Source of the DNA: Falciphora oryzae
Taxonomy: Eukaryota; Ascomycota; Sordariomycetes; Magnaporthales; Magnaporthaceae
Length of the DNA stretch: 64,000 nucleotides
NCBI GenBank assembly: GCA_000733355.1
Contig: JNVV01000040.1
Coordinates: 244,600 to 308,599, forward strand
Reading direction: 5' to 3'
Part shown: positions 30,992 through 43,434 of the stretch, piece by piece
Numbering within the stretch: the stretch's first letter is position 1
How the letters are laid out: each line of letters begins with the position of its first letter
Made by a program: the position numbers and the translations under genes
Notes under the pieces: generated by a model
Databases searched by the model: none
Told to the model about the DNA's origin: nothing
What the model saw: only the letters and a program-made list of their open reading frames with translations

Positions 30992-33900
30992 GCACGGGGC
31001 GCGTCATTGGGGCGGCAGCGGCGGCAGCAGGAGGAGCAGAGGGTAACTCAGACCATGTCTTACGGCGGCACGGCACGGTTGTCGGTGCACCGCCTTTAGG
31101 GGGCGCGGGCGGCTTCAGGTGAGTCGGGGCGAAGGAGGCCCTCGCGTCAGAAGGGCCGGCGATTCGCATGGCCTTGAGTATGTGGGTAAATACCTCCCGA
31201 GGTGACATGTCTTTGATGGCGTCTAAGGAGTTACTAGCGTGTGCTACCTCTCTGCCGCCCGATGGTTCAGTTTCATTCATCTGGCCCCAGCGCCTCTCTC
31301 ACATCTCGCGCCGAGATACATACCTTACCTACAGCCCCAGGCACACCGCGCCGTGGCGGCAACCTGTGGTGTGGGCCAATCGAAACGAACGGCTAGCCGA
31401 AACCAACCCCCAAAGGCCCTCCTCTTGCATCAAACTCACGGCGACACGAGGCCGACGGCCCCAGGGTTCCGCCGCCGTGGCTTGCCTCACAAGGGGCGCT
31501 GGTTGGGTCGGGGTGGTTGCCCCTGCTGGAAAGGCGACGAGCGGCTGCGCCTCAGCCGTGTTGTGTGTGTGCGTGTGCGTGCGCTATCTTTCCACCCCCT
31601 GCTGACACATCTACTGTGACCTGAGCTATTGACCGTCACAGACCGTTGGTGGTGACTTGACGTCCGCGCGCCTTGTGGATGTTTCCGCCTGAATGAATGG
31701 GGGGTGGTTCATCATTGCTATCACAAAGATCATCATAATATTGTCCAAAGGGCTCAGCCTCCCCGAGGGTGCGGGGTCCACATCTTTTGGGGGACAAGTT
31801 TTACAGACTGCATGAACGGGCCAACCAGAGCCTCGAAGCTCTACAACCTGCCCTTCAAACCTGCACCCAGCCTTGGGACTGTCAAAAAGGAAATTCCCAA
31901 GGACCGTCGTCGACCCAAGCCCGCGTCCCTGGCCGACGTTCCATTGGCTGGGGGTTGGTGGGCAGGGCTGGCTGTCACGATGCACGTCTGGTGCAAGAGT
32001 TCGGGGCCTGCCGCTGTCTCCTCCTTGGTTGGATGAAACAAAGCCCGCCATGGGGGGAAAGAGGGAGAAATCTCGTATCCTTTTTTGGCTCTTGTCCACA
32101 GCGCCCCATCCAACCCCAAGCGGGCGGGCGGGCGGGTGACCGGGTGCTGGGTGGCCTGAGGATGAGATGGGATGGAACGCAGGCGGTTGTTCGTCCCTTT
32201 TCTTCCCTTGTCCCCTTCCCCGCTTTCCCCATTCAGGCAATCCTGGTGCTAGCCACCGTGGTCAATAGTTGCGCTAAGGTATCGCTGCTGCACCACAGAG
32301 TCAAGCGCAGGCGCGCCGGCCGGCGGGCCTTGCCTTCACGGCTGAAGACAAATCTCACATGGCAAATCAAGAAGCTGGTGCCTTTTCCCTTCTCTTTCCA
32401 GGCTATGGGTGCGGAGCGCTAAGCCGCCGCGGCGCCTCGGCGTCTGGCGGGAGGATTCTGTCGACCCTGAAATCTTAGGTCTGTTCGGCGAGGTATTTCT
32501 CCGCCGCTGACGTCCATTGTTCACGCCTCTGTGCCTGCCTGGCCCGCCCTCGCAACATCGCATCACATCGCTCGCGTCTGGAGGATTGCCAGGTCGATCG
32601 GACAGGTCCGACGTGACGGTGAGCAAGGAGATGTGGGGGACGAACACAACAAAGATCTAAGCGATAAAGAGGAGGAGTGAAGAAAAAAAAAGAAAAAAAA
32701 AGCATTTGATCCCCAAGGATCCCCCGCCCTTCCCGGCGGATCAGCTATGCGTTGCAAGCCAAACCTCGTCAGTATTGTTTACAGTTGCAGCGTAGACTGC
32801 CAGCGAGTCAAGCCTGTGCAGAGCGAGTGGCAGGTAACCATAACCGGGGAGCCATTTTGCAGCCGGGCAGTAGAACGGGGCCGGTGTGGTTCGCGAGACC
32901 ACTGTGCCTGCTGACTCGATGTCCAGAGGGCTGGGACCCGCCGAAGCGTGGAGGCGTGCGCATGGATTCAAACAATATGCCCGTTCTATTCTTTCCCTCT
33001 TACTTTTGCATTGCAGACACGTTACTTACGTGACTATCATCGACTGACGGCGGCGGAATCAATCGGTTCGGTCCAAATCTCGTTTGGGCTTGGGGTTGTG
33101 TGGCTGAGCAGCTTCCCGTGCGGCAGCTCGGCGACCCAAAGGATGGAGTGCGACAAGCTACCGATCTCCCACAGTGCGCGCCAGCGCGACGGGGTACCTT
33201 GCAAGATGGACCTTTTTGTTCTCCAGGAAAAACGACCTCATGGGTGCGTCAACGCTAAGGCCGATTCGGGGCTGGGCCGGTTTCTATTTTTGAAGTTAGC
33301 CTTGGTGCAGCTCCTGGCTTGCGCTGCGCGCTGTCAGTGGTTCCTCGTCCCTGCACGAGGGTCATCCTGGCTCATTCCATTCATGTCCCACAGAAGACCG
33401 CTGCCAGCGTGAATGGGTGAAAAAAAGAAGAAAGTGCATACCTCAAAAAGACGAGCGAAAACGCGTCTCGGAGCCGAGCAATACCAATTTTTGATGTTTT
33501 CTTCGTAGTCGGTTTGGTGCGTCTTGTCACCCTTGCTCACTGGGGGTCCCTCTCAAGCCCCAAAAGGGCAAGGCGCTGAGTGTGGTCAGAACCACCACCC
33601 ATTCTGAACCGGGCCTTGGTTCGATTCTCAGTAGGCAAACCCTCTCTCTCTCCCTTGCAGCAAGCGATACAACGTTTCATACTCTCGACACAGGCCAGAA
33701 AAAGCAAGCCTGATGACCACACTTTGCAGAGCAATGCTATCTTGTTCTGCGAGCACAGCCCACCGGCAAATGCAATGGCTTTTCGGCCCTACTTGACTGA
33801 CGCCAGCCGCCTTCTCGCCTCTGGTCCAGGAGGGCGATTGCTCTCCAGCCCCTACCTCCAGACATGGAAGTGGCAAGCGGCCCAGAATGGCCACCAATTG

Positions 33901-36900
33901 CCCCATCGGTCGTGGGCCGACTCATGGGCTTTCCACGTGCCCTCGCTGCCCGTCCCTTGGACCTGGCCTGATCCGAACCCCACCAGGGCTGCTTCGACGG
34001 GCCGGGGATTGGAGTCAGGAAACGGGCCAATACCTACTAGTAACTGGCAGGTCCCGTGCGTTTTGCTGGCTGGCTGGAAGGCTACGGTGGTGCGTGCAGT
34101 TGCAGTTGCAATTGCAATATTGAACGCGCAATGGATTTGCAAGATCTCGGGCTTTCTCATCGAGAACCGAATCTGTCGGGTAAAAAGGATGGATCGTTGG
34201 CTGGCAGCTCCATCCCCCAGGCCGCCACCGTGTGTGTTTAGTCAGAGCATTGCTGATGGAAAGCTGGCAACTCCTGGGCTTCTTTTGTCGCGTGTGGAGT
34301 GGAGGGGATTACTATACGTCATGATGTTAAAGCCGGCGGGCAGTGAGGTTTTATTTTTTTCTTTTTTCTTTCTTACTTTTCTTGAGAAGAAAATGCGGAA
34401 TCAGTGTGGGAGGCTGAACAGCACAGTGCAGGAAAGACACATCGAAGAGTCACACCCCCATCTACCACCTGCCGGGTCGGGCGCCTCGCACCTCTCCACT
34501 GTTGGAGGGAACCCAGCGGGTAGTCGTAGGCCCACAAGCCCACTGAGCTCCAGGGGAGAACGAGGAAAAACACTGTGTGTGCTCTGCCGCCGGTCCGTCG
34601 CCTCCTCACCCCCATCAATCTTCTCCGCTGGTTGCAGTGATTTTCGGGAATCGTCTGGGCTCCGCTTGCTGCGGCGGCAGGTGAGGTGGGGATGATGCCT
34701 CAGTGCAGAGACGACGCAACGCGCAAAAGGACCGATACTCTTAAAGTGTGAACAAGACTGGCCCTTGTGGACGGACGGGCAGGTGGCATGTGCCTCTGTC
34801 GTGCCCCGTTGAACAAATCGATAGTTTTCCTCTTCTGTCACTTGCCGATCCCCCTCTGCACATTTTCCGCAGCCAGCCGCGGAACCCTTCGACTATTCTT
34901 TTCTTTTTCCCTCCCCCTCCCTCGCTAAAGTAGGCAGTGCCCTGCCTCATCCTTTTTCTTTGCTTCTTTGACCATCATGCATTGAAACCCGCATGCGCAT
35001 GCTCGCCCAATGGGAGACAATAGACGGGTTGCTTCAGGAACTTCCATCCAAGTGTCGAGCGAGCAGAAGAGGTGAGCCGCCCCGGGAGCGGTGATGGTGG
35101 ATTCCGATCCCTTCTGTCGCCCGTGTCGACGAGCGGGCTTGTGTCACTGCGTTGTTCCCCGCTCTCCTCTTGGCCTTAGCCTAAGCAGGGGACGGTGTGT
35201 GCAGACAACACCTCCCTGGTCCCATCAAACGCAAAGTGACCTTGCCATGTACGTGCTCTGTACGTCACGTACGTCGTACTTTGCCCAGAGGGAAACGGTT
35301 GCAGACGGGTTGATGCACGTCGGCTGCTGCACAGTATTTTGTTATATCGCACGGGAGACTGCTTGAACCCCCCAAGGTTTGGTACGCTTTACGTACTGTG
35401 CTTGTCGACCAGCGTTTGAAAAGGTGGCTGGGACGGGTGAAGGAACCGGGGCAACCCAAGCCCACAAGCAGTCGCCGAACGGCCCCTTGCCGGCTGGGCA
35501 AGGTTCCACCAGCGAGACGTAGAGCTTTTTTTTTTCTCTGTTTTTCTTTGCTTTTTGTCTGATTTCTTTACTTTTTGCCATTGTTCGGTCGTTTCCTGTT
35601 TGAGCAACTGAGCAGCCCCCAAGCGACGCCTGCCTTTCCGTCCAACCTATTTTCCATCTAGTCCTGGACTGGCTCCGAGGACTAGGCCTACCTCGGCTGG
35701 GCCAGAGACGGGCAGAAAGATAAAAACTGGGCCGCGAACGGATAGCCGCGCATTGCGACCGGGTATTGATTTATTTCTTCCCTTTGCGTCCCGACGGAAC
35801 GCGCTGGAAGAGAGCTAGAAGCCACCCCCGGCGCGCACAGAAAAATAGCCGGGGTCGAGCCTTGTGTGGTTTGCATGTGTGGTGTGTGTGTGTGTGTGCT
35901 AGCGGATCCCCTGGTCATCGCATCCACCCATGGATTGTTTTTCGGGGAAGACCAGGGAGGAGGAGGCCCATCTTGCCCAACGGCAAGCCGATGGATGGCA
36001 TGCATGAGGTCAAATATTTCAGCTCCCTGCCATGCCCTCGCTTCCTTGCAAACGCGTTACCTAACTGGAATCCGGCCCTCCTTGCTCGGCAACTCCAGCC
36101 TGGCTGCCAGGGGACGGACGGCTTTCGACAAAAAGGCTGGGGCTAGGTTGTGGTTTTGCTATCGGGCAACACCAGCCAGCCAGCCAGCGGAGCCCATCCA
36201 CCCATCCACATTGGGGCATCTTGCTGATACCCACGGGGCAGGCATGCATACCGGCCTCGCTAGCAGGTGGCTCTCGTATACGGTTCCCTTAAATCTGCTG
36301 GCTGGCAGACCCAAAAGACCGTGCGGTGCCCTGGGGCTTTGCTGGAACCACTGGGAGGCATGTCATGTTCTTCCCGAGCCAAGATCTAAATATAGGCAGG
36401 TGCACATACCATGGTGGCTCTCTCCGAGGGAACCAATATCGTTGGAAGAAAAAAGCCCTGTCACAGACCATGCATGCCATCCCGTGGCCCTGCCTGGCTG
36501 GTCCCCTTGGTTGTCATGTGACCCATTGTTGCGCTCGCTACACCCGGCATACTGCGATCTGCTGCTCCGCGGATGTCACGACATTTGGCCCTCAGACAGG
36601 CCCTTTGTTTTTCGGAGGTGGCCGGCACAGCATACACAGTTGAGCGAGCCACCACACACCACACACCGCCCATCCATCCCCCTGCACGTGCGAGCTTTTT
36701 TCCTTGCTGGGCGGTTCCACCACGAAAGGGTGCCTACATGTTACATTTACAGATCTTGCCCTGCTTCTGTCGAGCCACCGGCTGCCAGGTCCTGTTGTTG
36801 CTGTTGCTGTTGATGTTGCTGTTGCCCTGTGGTGTGAGCACGCGAAAAGGGTAGGTGAAAGCAGAGGTCACCCCACAACTATAGATGCTTGCAGAGTGTT

Positions 36901-39900
36901 CCGATACCGGTGCAGGCCGCTTATAAAGCTCCGGGTGATATCAGGCGAGCCTTTTTGAAATCCCGTTCCGGCCCGAGGTCCTCTTCTCCGGGTCTCGTCG
37001 GAGGTTCGGCGGAAGGGAAGTGAGGACGTGTTAACTATCGCCCCATCGCGCTGTTGCCTCGGCTGGTAAAGAGCCGTGTATGTGTGCACACGCATCCTCA
37101 TGGTATTTCGAATGGAAATTCTCGTTTCCCGTTGTACATCACTCCCACCGTCGTGTCATCAGCTCTGCGTTCTGCGCGGGCAGTGGCTTTTCAGCCGGGC
37201 CTCTTTGTGCCACGCACATTACGACATCTGGGCTGAACACCAACTTGCCAAGCATCCTAAAGAAAAGTTTCCTTCCCCGTGGCATCTCCCCCACGCGTCG
37301 AAGATACGCGACAGAGCTTCCCTTTCCCCATGGTCGTCATCTCCCGTCAGCCCCTTTTTTGGCGTCGTTACACGGAAGCCGTCCTTTCTCCTCTCTTCCC
37401 CTGTATCAGCTGGGGCCTCGCGGCAGCTAGGAGATTTTTTTTGCCCCTAAATGGACAAGGGAAGGGAAGGGGCTCCTACCGTCGCGTGAGACAGAAAAAA
37501 AAGAAGAAAGGCAAGGGGTCCAGCAGGACGGGATGGGTGAACGAGTTCGCGAACTCGCCACTCGTTTCGTCCGCTCGCGTCACACGCTAGCCCGCCGCCT
37601 CACACAATGCCATGACGGGCAAAAGCAAAGTATTTCCGCACGAGAAGGCACCCCCGGCCTGGCTGGATGCGCGGAGGAAAAGCCGACTTGGCTTCCCTTG
37701 CCCGTGTTCTGAAACATGCCAGCCCAAGGGGTCGGGCAGGCAGTTCCCTTTGCCTGCAGTTTAGGTTCCTTGTCAAGCTTTCCACGAGACGTCCCATCCG
37801 CGACTCTTGATAGCACGACCGGACGGACGGACGGACTGACTGACACATGTCACGGTGATCCTTTTTTCTTTTTTTTTTTTTTTGCTCGGCTGTGTGAGCT
37901 GGCAGGGCCGTGGCAATCTCCGGATAGGTAACATATCGGTCATCTGCGAATCACACGCTGCTCCAGCTAGCAAAGCTCTCCTAGGTCATACAACATGCTT
38001 TTCTTTTTTGGGCACCAATACCCAAATCCTCTCGCTCTCTCCTCTCGACACTCGGCCTGCTTCGTGGACGAACAAAAAACAGAGTGGACCCGACGGCTCA
38101 AACCGAGAAAAAAGCGTCTAGTGCTGGCGCCAGAAGCTTCGTGCGAACCTGCTAGCCCCCTTGGCGCACGCTACTGAGGAACCTATCCACCATCGTCCCT
38201 CTCTGTGCCTGCCGCCCTGGCAGCTCGGACACCGTGTGCGCGTAACCCCTGAAACCCCGAAGGATCATCCCCTCGCGCGGCAGCGGGCCTTTCTTTTGAT
38301 GGTGGTCTGGGGCTGGGCGTGGTAGGTATTCCCGATTACACTTCACATCCCACGGGTCGACAGAGAGGATGGGATACGAGACCCCATCCTGCTACGTGCC
38401 ATCGTTCTCTCGCGACGGCACCAATGACAGGCCTGCAGTGTGGTTCGTTCTCCCCGATGAACCTGGGCGCGGATCTGTCGATCATCCGTCCTGGGTTCCT
38501 AGTCCTACCTACCAACCACCTATCCACGTATCTCTGGAAAGAAACAAGGAAGGGAAGAAAGGAGTGGGAGTAGGGGTGGGAGCAGGAGGGGACGGGAGAG
38601 ACGACCGGTAAACACAGCCCATCACCGAGTCTCCCTCTAGCCGCCAAGACAACGAACGACTCATGGAGGTTCAGGCACTTTGCCCGAAATGGCGCTTCAT
38701 CACTCGATAGTCGGCCAGCACGGCCATGCATGAACCACACAGCTCCAAGAATCTTGGGGACCGGCGGCTAGCCGACATGGCCGGAAGCCTCCTGTTCCTC
38801 GCCCGTCTTCTGGGAGGAGCGTGGCGGCCCGACCTCTTTGACGCAAGGCGGCCTTGCTACTCCACTTGGCAGTAGCCAGATATCTCGTGCTTCCTGGTGA
38901 ACGAATCCGGCCCTGAAGGTTCGGACAAGGCAGAAAAGTGAGCATGCACTCTTCGTGAAGGAGCAGACTTCCCCTGAACCGTGAAAGAGTGTCGTCAGTA
39001 CCCAGCCTACCTCGCGCTTTCTTGCCATGGTACCTGGTACACAACGCGCACGGCGAGGCAAAACACTGCGTGCCTCGCCGTCTTCACACGGACAATACCC
39101 TCATTGCTGTATCCCTCGTCACATTTCAGGGTTGACCCAGAGAGGGCCTTGTATCTACCTAGAAGCTACCTACGCTACCTATCTACCTAACGTTATCTAC
39201 CGAGCCATGCAATGTACTCGTTTGTGTCCTTGGATCCCTAAATTGCCCTTTGTCCTCCCAGGTCGCCCACCCCTTGTTTGGTGGGCGACATAAAATACCT
39301 ATTCATTTTTTTTCTTCTTTCGTTCTTTCTGCTTTATTCCCTCCCAAGACCATATTGATGAAGGGAACGCAAACGGAGGCCGAGAACAAGAATGGGCTGT
39401 ACGTAAAGACCTCGACAAGATGTCCGCACTCCTTGCGCGCGCCCATCAAGCCCAAGTAGTCTTTTTTGTTTTCCTTGAAAACCCTCCTCAGAGAGCCAGC
39501 CAGCCTGTGGAATCTTGCGCCGAGCTCCGGTACAGCTGCCCTTGATGCGGCAGGTAAAAAGTGAGAAATGAAAAGAAACATGTGGGAATATAAGGGGTTC
39601 GGTCGACGTGGTGATTCCAGAGATCCCATCCATACCTTTGCTATTGGGAAGTCCAGGAAATGAGACGAACCTTGATCCCCTTCGACATTCTCGTCTCCCA
39701 AGCCAGATTGTCGCGGACATATATGCCCATTGTTGTTCATCCTTCCGGAAATCGTCACAGTCCCTCCCGGTTATCTGATCTGCTGCTCATGACAAGCACC
39801 AAAATCCTCTGCCTCCCAAGTCCTGTCTGCTTGTGATGTCGCCCTTTGAGCAGCTCGGGGAAACTCGACAGACGATTCGCCCCGGAGGTCGGGCTAGCAT

Positions 39901-40434
39901 AGCGCATGCCGCGCTGGATCCCCAGTGACGCCGCCGGCAACTTATTGGGAGCGACATTAAACGGAAAGGGAGAGATAAGAGAAAGAAGCCGAACTCATAA
40001 AAACTCTCCTCCGCTAATACCATCTTTCCAAGACCATCAACATCGTCTCTGCCATTACGCTGCATTAGATGGTCATCTTTCAAAAGAAAGCAGAAGAGAA
40101 AGCGCGAGTTGTTCAGATCGGGAAATTGTCAAAGACATTCGAACGTCCTTGAACCACATCTCGGATAACCATCCCCCTTGTTTTTTTTTTCGAGACAGAA
40201 AGTGCAAAGGAAATAGGCTGAAGTGCCGGTGCACACGCGGCTTTGGGCTACCACGTGTCCCGGAAGCAGCACAGATAATGAAGTTGCCTGACGAGGGGAA
40301 TAAGGCGAAAGATGAGGAAGGAAAGAAGAGACTATCTACGTTGGGCAGAGGTTGGGGCCCGCGAGGGTCAACCCTGCCACTTGCGATGACGAGTTCGGAT
40401 ATTCCGCCATCACGCCCGGGGCCACAGCAGCTCG

Positions 40435-43434
40435 CTATATGCCGTAAAGGGATTTGAGGTTGGCCTGGTCCTGCGGGTCCATCTGGCCGAGGAATGAGCT
40501 AAATTGTGGGATGATTTGCTGGTAGACGTTGATCACCTGGTAGTGGAGATGTTGTTAGCAAGGAGTTTCGGCGAGTGGTTATCCATTAAAAATAGCAAAC
40601 TTACGTTTTTGAAGGCATCGTGCAGCTCCTGCTTGATGGGGTTTCGTAGGTGCACGAGGTCCGAGTACCTGGCGATGGACATGAAAAGGTGGGGGATCTC
40701 GCCCTCGATCGACTGAGGGTTCTTGACAACTGTGGCGGCGAAGCCCTTGAAGGCCGTCGCCTTCTCCTCGGACGGGTCAACCTCGTCCATGGCGTTGAGG
40801 AAGTCCTGAGCAAACGCGTTCAGGTGCTGCGCCATAACATCAGAGCTCTCGATGCCAAGGCGGCCCAGCGCGATGGCTGCGTTCTCCGACACGCTCTTGG
40901 GCACCCTCGGGTTCGACACGATCTCGACGCAGCGCTGCAGCATCTCCGACGCGAAGGGTTCCATGCCCTTGCCGTGCTGCAGCGCGACCTCGCCGGCACT
41001 CCAGCAGGCGTTGTTGACCACGCTGAAGCCGTTGTCGATCTCCTCGTCCAGGATGTTGTCCAGGTCAAGCTGCTTGAGCAGGATTGGGAACAAGGTCGTC
41101 AGATGCGGCTGCAGCTGCGGGAAGATGAACTTGGCACAGTCGCCCAGCAAGGCATAGGCCGACTGCCGAACCTCGTCGGCGGGATCCTCCATGCAGAAGC
41201 TCAGGAGCTCAAAGAATGCCGGCTGCGCCTCTGTCACAAGCTCGGCGGCCTTCTTGTCCACAAGGCACTGAATGACAGCGCTCAAGAGGTCTAGGCTGGT
41301 GACCAGGAAGTCCTTGTCAGGCTGGTCAAAGTTGGGATTGCTCTTGGCAGCCAGCGACTGCTCGAGGTTCTGGTGGATAATGTTGATGCACCGGCGGAAG
41401 ATGGGAGGCGCATACGGCGAGAAGGTGTCCCCAAGCGCCATTGCCACGTAGGACAGGCACTCGAGCAACGGGAAAAGCTCGCGTGACTGATCCGAGACCC
41501 TCTGCCACCGGTCAATCAGCACGGGCATGAGAGTGCTCGAGAGTTCCGGCGTGGCCAGAACCGGGCCGATGCTCTCCGCCAGCGTCTGGACGCAGTCGTA
41601 GAGAATGTACATGTTCCTGTCCTTGTACTTTGCGAAACACTGCACGAACTGGGTGATGATGGGCCCGCTGTACGGCTCCAGGACCTTGCCGGCCTTCTCC
41701 TCGAGGTTGGCCATGGCAGACGCGGCTGCCTCCTGGACCTTCTTGTTCTTGTCCAACATCTTGGTCAAGACGCCCTCCATCATGGGGACGAAGTAAGTGG
41801 CCTTCTGGTTGGGGTCCGGAAGATGGGCGGCCCAGCCCGAGTACCGCGCCAGGGTCCAGCATGTGATTTGGCGCACGACGGGCTCCGTGTCGTTGAGGAG
41901 CGAGATCAAGTAGGGGATAAGCTCGGGGAGGTGCGGCGTAACAACCTGGACACAGCCGTCGGCAACGGCACCGAGCGCCAGGACAGCGGCTTCTCGGTGC
42001 GGCCACTCTTCGTGCTTCAGGTTCTCGCTGAGGTAGGGGAGGATGCACGCGAAGACGGGCGCCTTGAAGTCGCGTGCGAATACGTCCAGTGCGGCTGCGG
42101 AACACTTCCGGACCGTCCACCTCTCGTCGGGGTTCTCATCACCGTCGTCCTCGTCGTCATCGACCTCGCCCTCTTCGACATCATCGCTCATGCCCTCGAG
42201 CTTCTGGTACTCGGCGCCCTCCTTGGAATCGTCGCCAGCGGCAACCTCGCCGTTCACGGCCCTCTTCAGAGTCTTTTTCGCGAACTGAGGCTTAATGTCC
42301 TCCTCGCGGTCCTCCTCGTCCTCATCATCCGAAGCACCGCCCAGCAGCGCAATGTCCTCGCCGCTATACCTCATGCACTCAAGCAGGACGGGGATGATCT
42401 GGTGAATGTGCGGCTCCAGCAGCTTCCAGAGGTTATCGTGCTCGCCGACCGAAAGCCAAAACTCGGCGGCCTCGACCGCCAGATCCTCGTCCTCGCTCTT
42501 CTGCTGGCTGATGATGTACGAGACCAGGTCGGCGATATGTGGCTGCAGCTTGTCCGGCCGGGTCTCGACGAGCCGTACGAAGGCGCGGCAGACCTCTTTG
42601 CGCACATCGGCACTGGTATCGCCGGCGCGATCGAACAGGGCTTGCAGCAGGGTGTCGATCGAGGTGAGCATGGCCTGAGACTTGCGCGGGGTGAAGACGT
42701 TTATGGCAGTCAGTGCATGCATGCGGACCTTGGGCAGTGGGCTCTTGGTGGCCTCGATCAGCTTGGGCAGGAGGAAGTTCAGGGGCCGCTGGCCGTTGTG
42801 CTCGCGCTCCAGGATCTTTGTGTTGTCCTCGCAGATCTTGGCCATTGCCGAGATGGCGCCCTCCTGGGCCTCCGGGGAGACCTGGCCGGTTTCATTGCTG
42901 AACAGGTCCAGCAGCTGAGGCAGGAGGCTGGGCCAGCTGAAGAGGCCGCCTCTCCGTATCAGCTCCGTGGCGATGTTGCCGGCGAAATTCCGGATCTGGA
43001 GGTTCTTGTCCTGGATGCCGATGGGGACGGCCTGCTTGACCATCTCTAGACTCGACTCGGGGATCTGCTTAAAATCCGCCTTGATGTTGTTCTTGAGCAT
43101 TATACCCGCGGCGCTGCGCACGAGGTGCAGGTCCTGCGGCGTGACCTGAAGGCCGGGCAGGGAGTCGGCTGACGAGAATATGAAGGCGAGGTAGTTGTTG
43201 ATATCGGGCGAGGTTTTCGCCTGGGCAAGCATCTGGAGGCCCGCCGGCTCGTCAGCGCCTCAAACTTGGTCGGACGGAATCGGGCAGCCCGGCGGCCGGC
43301 GCGCAGAGGGGGCGCGCGGGTTCAGTGCTCACCTCGTCGGCGCGCTTCTGCGCCTCCTTGTTGAAGCCGCTCAGGGAGTCCTTGAGGCATCCTGCCAGAG
43401 TCTGCAGGGACTCCTGGCTCGGTTGCCAGGCCAT
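40435..43434 (-). CDS. kap104: Transportin (karyopherin beta-2, Kap104-type nuclear import receptor)
   Basis: There are three exons, 43434-43333, 43232-40605 and 40536-40435, with introns 43233-43332 (GTGAGC donor) and 40537-40604 (GTAAGT...TACCAG). The product is 943 aa, the size expected for Kap104/transportin-1. It is a chain of HEAT repeats. Early repeats contain SAAGIMLKNNIK and FAGNIATELIRRGG; later ones contain DERWTVRKCSAAALDVFA, EEWPHREAAVLALGA and NNACWSAGEVALQHG, all characteristic of this family. Residues ~335-404 form the long acidic loop (DDEDEEDREED) that in transportin lets RanGTP displace cargo. The short last exon ends LKSLYGI, the conserved C-terminal region. It carries PY-NLS cargo such as mRNA-binding proteins into the nucleus. 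It appears intact. Confidence 0.95.

Larger units (their letters stand above)
23952..40434. other. ~16.5-kb region without a recognisable gene
   Basis: Between the start of the transcription factor and the 3' end of the transportin gene I find no conserved domain, splice-supported gene model or tRNA. Open frames exist (longest 33580-34695 on plus, 371 codons from a GTG) but they are low-complexity, have non-ATG starts or overlap equally long frames on the other strand. The region is rich in A- and T-homopolymers (28727-28739, 29533-29546, 30571-30592, 30748-30766, 30963-30991, 37871-37883), C/T-rich blocks and short tandem repeats. It may hold long 5' leaders, non-coding RNAs or distal control elements of the flanking regulator. 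Confidence 0.6.

Noticed and set aside
41823..43049. 408-codon plus-strand frame
   Set aside because: Antisense shadow of the transportin gene, which has clear HEAT repeats and splice sites.
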